DNA of 64,000 nt from Pseudoalteromonas sp. Scap06 (GTDB lineage: Bacteria > Pseudomonadota > Gammaproteobacteria > Enterobacterales > Alteromonadaceae): NCBI RefSeq assembly GCF_013394165.1, contig NZ_CP041330.1, positions 1,666,501 to 1,730,500 on the forward strand, in the 5' to 3' direction. Under the pieces are notes generated by a model. That model did no database searches. It saw only the letters and a program-made list of their open reading frames with translations, and had not been told where the DNA came from. A program made the translations under genes and the position numbers. The number at the start of each line of letters is the position of its first letter. Within the stretch, counting starts at the first letter, position 1. This document shows, piece by piece, positions 63,232 through 64,000 of the stretch.

Positions 63232-64000
63232 ATGAAAAAAATAATACCTCTATTGCTGTTGTCACACACAAGTTTTGTAAATGCTAATACAACTGCAATT
63301 TATCCAGATCAACTTAAAAATGAAAGCTTAGGTGCAGGAGTATGCTCAGCTGATAATAGATTAATTACAAAAGCTGAATCGCAAACTTACAGAAACGACC
63401 TTGTAAACAAAATGGGGAAGTGGCAAATAACGGGATTGGCTAACGGCTGGGTCATTATGGGCTCTGGTTACGCAGGTGAAATCAAACAAGGGACTGCTGC
63501 AAATTCTTGGTGCTACCCTACCGATCCCATTAATGAAATTCCTACTTTAAGCCCCGTAAAAGTATCGCCTGGCAGTCAAAGCCAAATTGAATGGGACTTA
63601 GTAAATCAAAAAGAGGGTTTTATAAAACCCCTTTCATACCTTGCCCATACAATGGGATTTGCGTGGGTTGGTGGAAATCGCTCAAGCTATGTTGGTGAGG
63701 ACATGGAGGTGTCCAAAACGGGCTCAGGATGGAAAATACAAGGTTACAATGGTGGAAGTTGTGATGGTTACCGATGTGATGAAAAGTCAGCTATTACTGT
63801 ATCTAACTTTGAATATGTGATGGATAACGAATCATATAAAATAACTGGTGATATTGTTGCTGCTGACAAAGAACTCATTAAAACGCTAACAGTCCCTGCA
63901 GTGAATGACACGTCAGCAGCTCAAATGTCAGTCGTTACCATTGAATACGATGCGGCAACCAACTGGTCTAAAACCAATGATTACAGTATTTCTGAGTCTG
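63232..64000 (+). CDS. Aerolysin-type pore-forming toxin (partial, cut by window end)
   Basis: The first 256 codons of a protein closely following Aeromonas aerolysin, which binds GPI-anchored surface proteins and forms heptameric pores. A signal peptide (MKKIIPLLLLSHTSFVNA) is followed by YPDQL, GAGVC, then GKWQITGLANGWVIMGSGY, GEIKQGTAANSWCYPTD, FIKPLSYLAHTMGFAWVGGN, YVGEDMEV, GGSCDGYRCDEKSAI and TNWSKTNDYS. The N-terminal small lobe is present, as in true aerolysin and unlike alpha-toxin relatives. The four cysteines that form the two disulfides are conserved. The stem loop and C-terminal activation peptide lie outside the window. Confidence 0.93.
   Translation, partial: MKKIIPLLLLSHTSFVNANTTAIYPDQLKNESLGAGVCSADNRLITKAESQTYRNDLVNKMGKWQITGLANGWVIMGSGYAGEIKQGTAANSWCYPTDPINEIPTLSPVKVSPGSQSQIEWDLVNQKEGFIKPLSYLAHTMGFAWVGGNRSSYVGEDMEVSKTGSGWKIQGYNGGSCDGYRCDEKSAITVSNFEYVMDNESYKITGDIVAADKELIKTLTVPAVNDTSAAQMSVVTIEYDAATNWSKTNDYSISES

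Overview
The window reads as a marine gammaproteobacterium of the Alteromonadales, most likely Pseudoalteromonas. The basis is the AT-rich sequence, the secreted hydrolase repertoire (M17, S9, S41 and M23 peptidases, gamma-glutamyltransferase, beta-lactamase-fold hydrolase), a rhombosortase, the fabA, rmf, purEK, pfkA and miaE homologues, and a resident prophage whose major capsid protein matches that of phage PM2, a Pseudoalteromonas virus. The genus is inferred. No rRNA or tRNA gene was recognised.

Layout. 0.2-4.8 kb: secreted alpha/beta hydrolase, DUF1330 protein, an S41 peptidase broken by one in-frame stop, and a beta-lactamase-fold hydrolase with TPRs. 5.2-13.4 kb: cytochrome b561, an RclC-like membrane protein, exported leucyl aminopeptidase, a Ser/Thr kinase with a DUF3859 partner, a VF530-like protein, and a TetR/AcuI-like reductase pair with matching operators. 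13.7-16.9 kb: rmf, fabA with a FabR-type palindrome, a two-domain QueD-like protein, an M23 peptidase and a thioesterase. 17.0-22.6 kb (minus strand): antiporter, TgpA-like transglutaminase, DUF58 and MoxR genes, response regulator.

22,778-35,069 is a complete-looking, 12.26-kb corticovirus (PM2-like) prophage. It has no integrase and lies between two dif-like sites that share an 18-bp core including a perfect XerD half-site, so the host XerC/XerD recombinases are the likely integration machinery. It carries a rolling-circle initiator, packaging ATPase, double-jelly-roll capsid protein, several tiny membrane proteins, a membrane-anchored virion-type protein, a candidate spike, a muramidase-like protein, a candidate holin and two candidate regulators. 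The gene order suggests early replication genes on the right, then packaging, capsid, vertex and lysis genes, all leftward from a control region at 34.44-34.69 kb.

35.2-56.4 kb is ordinary chromosome: a frameshifted yqjC-like gene, pfkA, miaE, a sulfotransferase, malic enzyme, ggt, a rhombosortase, an S9 lipoprotein peptidase, a YeiH-type exporter, purEK, ybiT and a porin. 56.5-61.8 kb holds a TetR regulator with two palindromic operators facing a small membrane protein, an esterase, small cysteine-rich proteins, a MepB-like protein and exported MsrA. The window ends with a LysR regulator followed by the first 256 codons of a clear aerolysin-type pore-forming toxin, running off the edge.

Main points: the dif-flanked corticovirus prophage with an unusual spike and an out-of-frame gene overlap; the aerolysin homologue beside a LysR gene; two single-lesion pseudogenes; and several self-contained regulator/operator modules.
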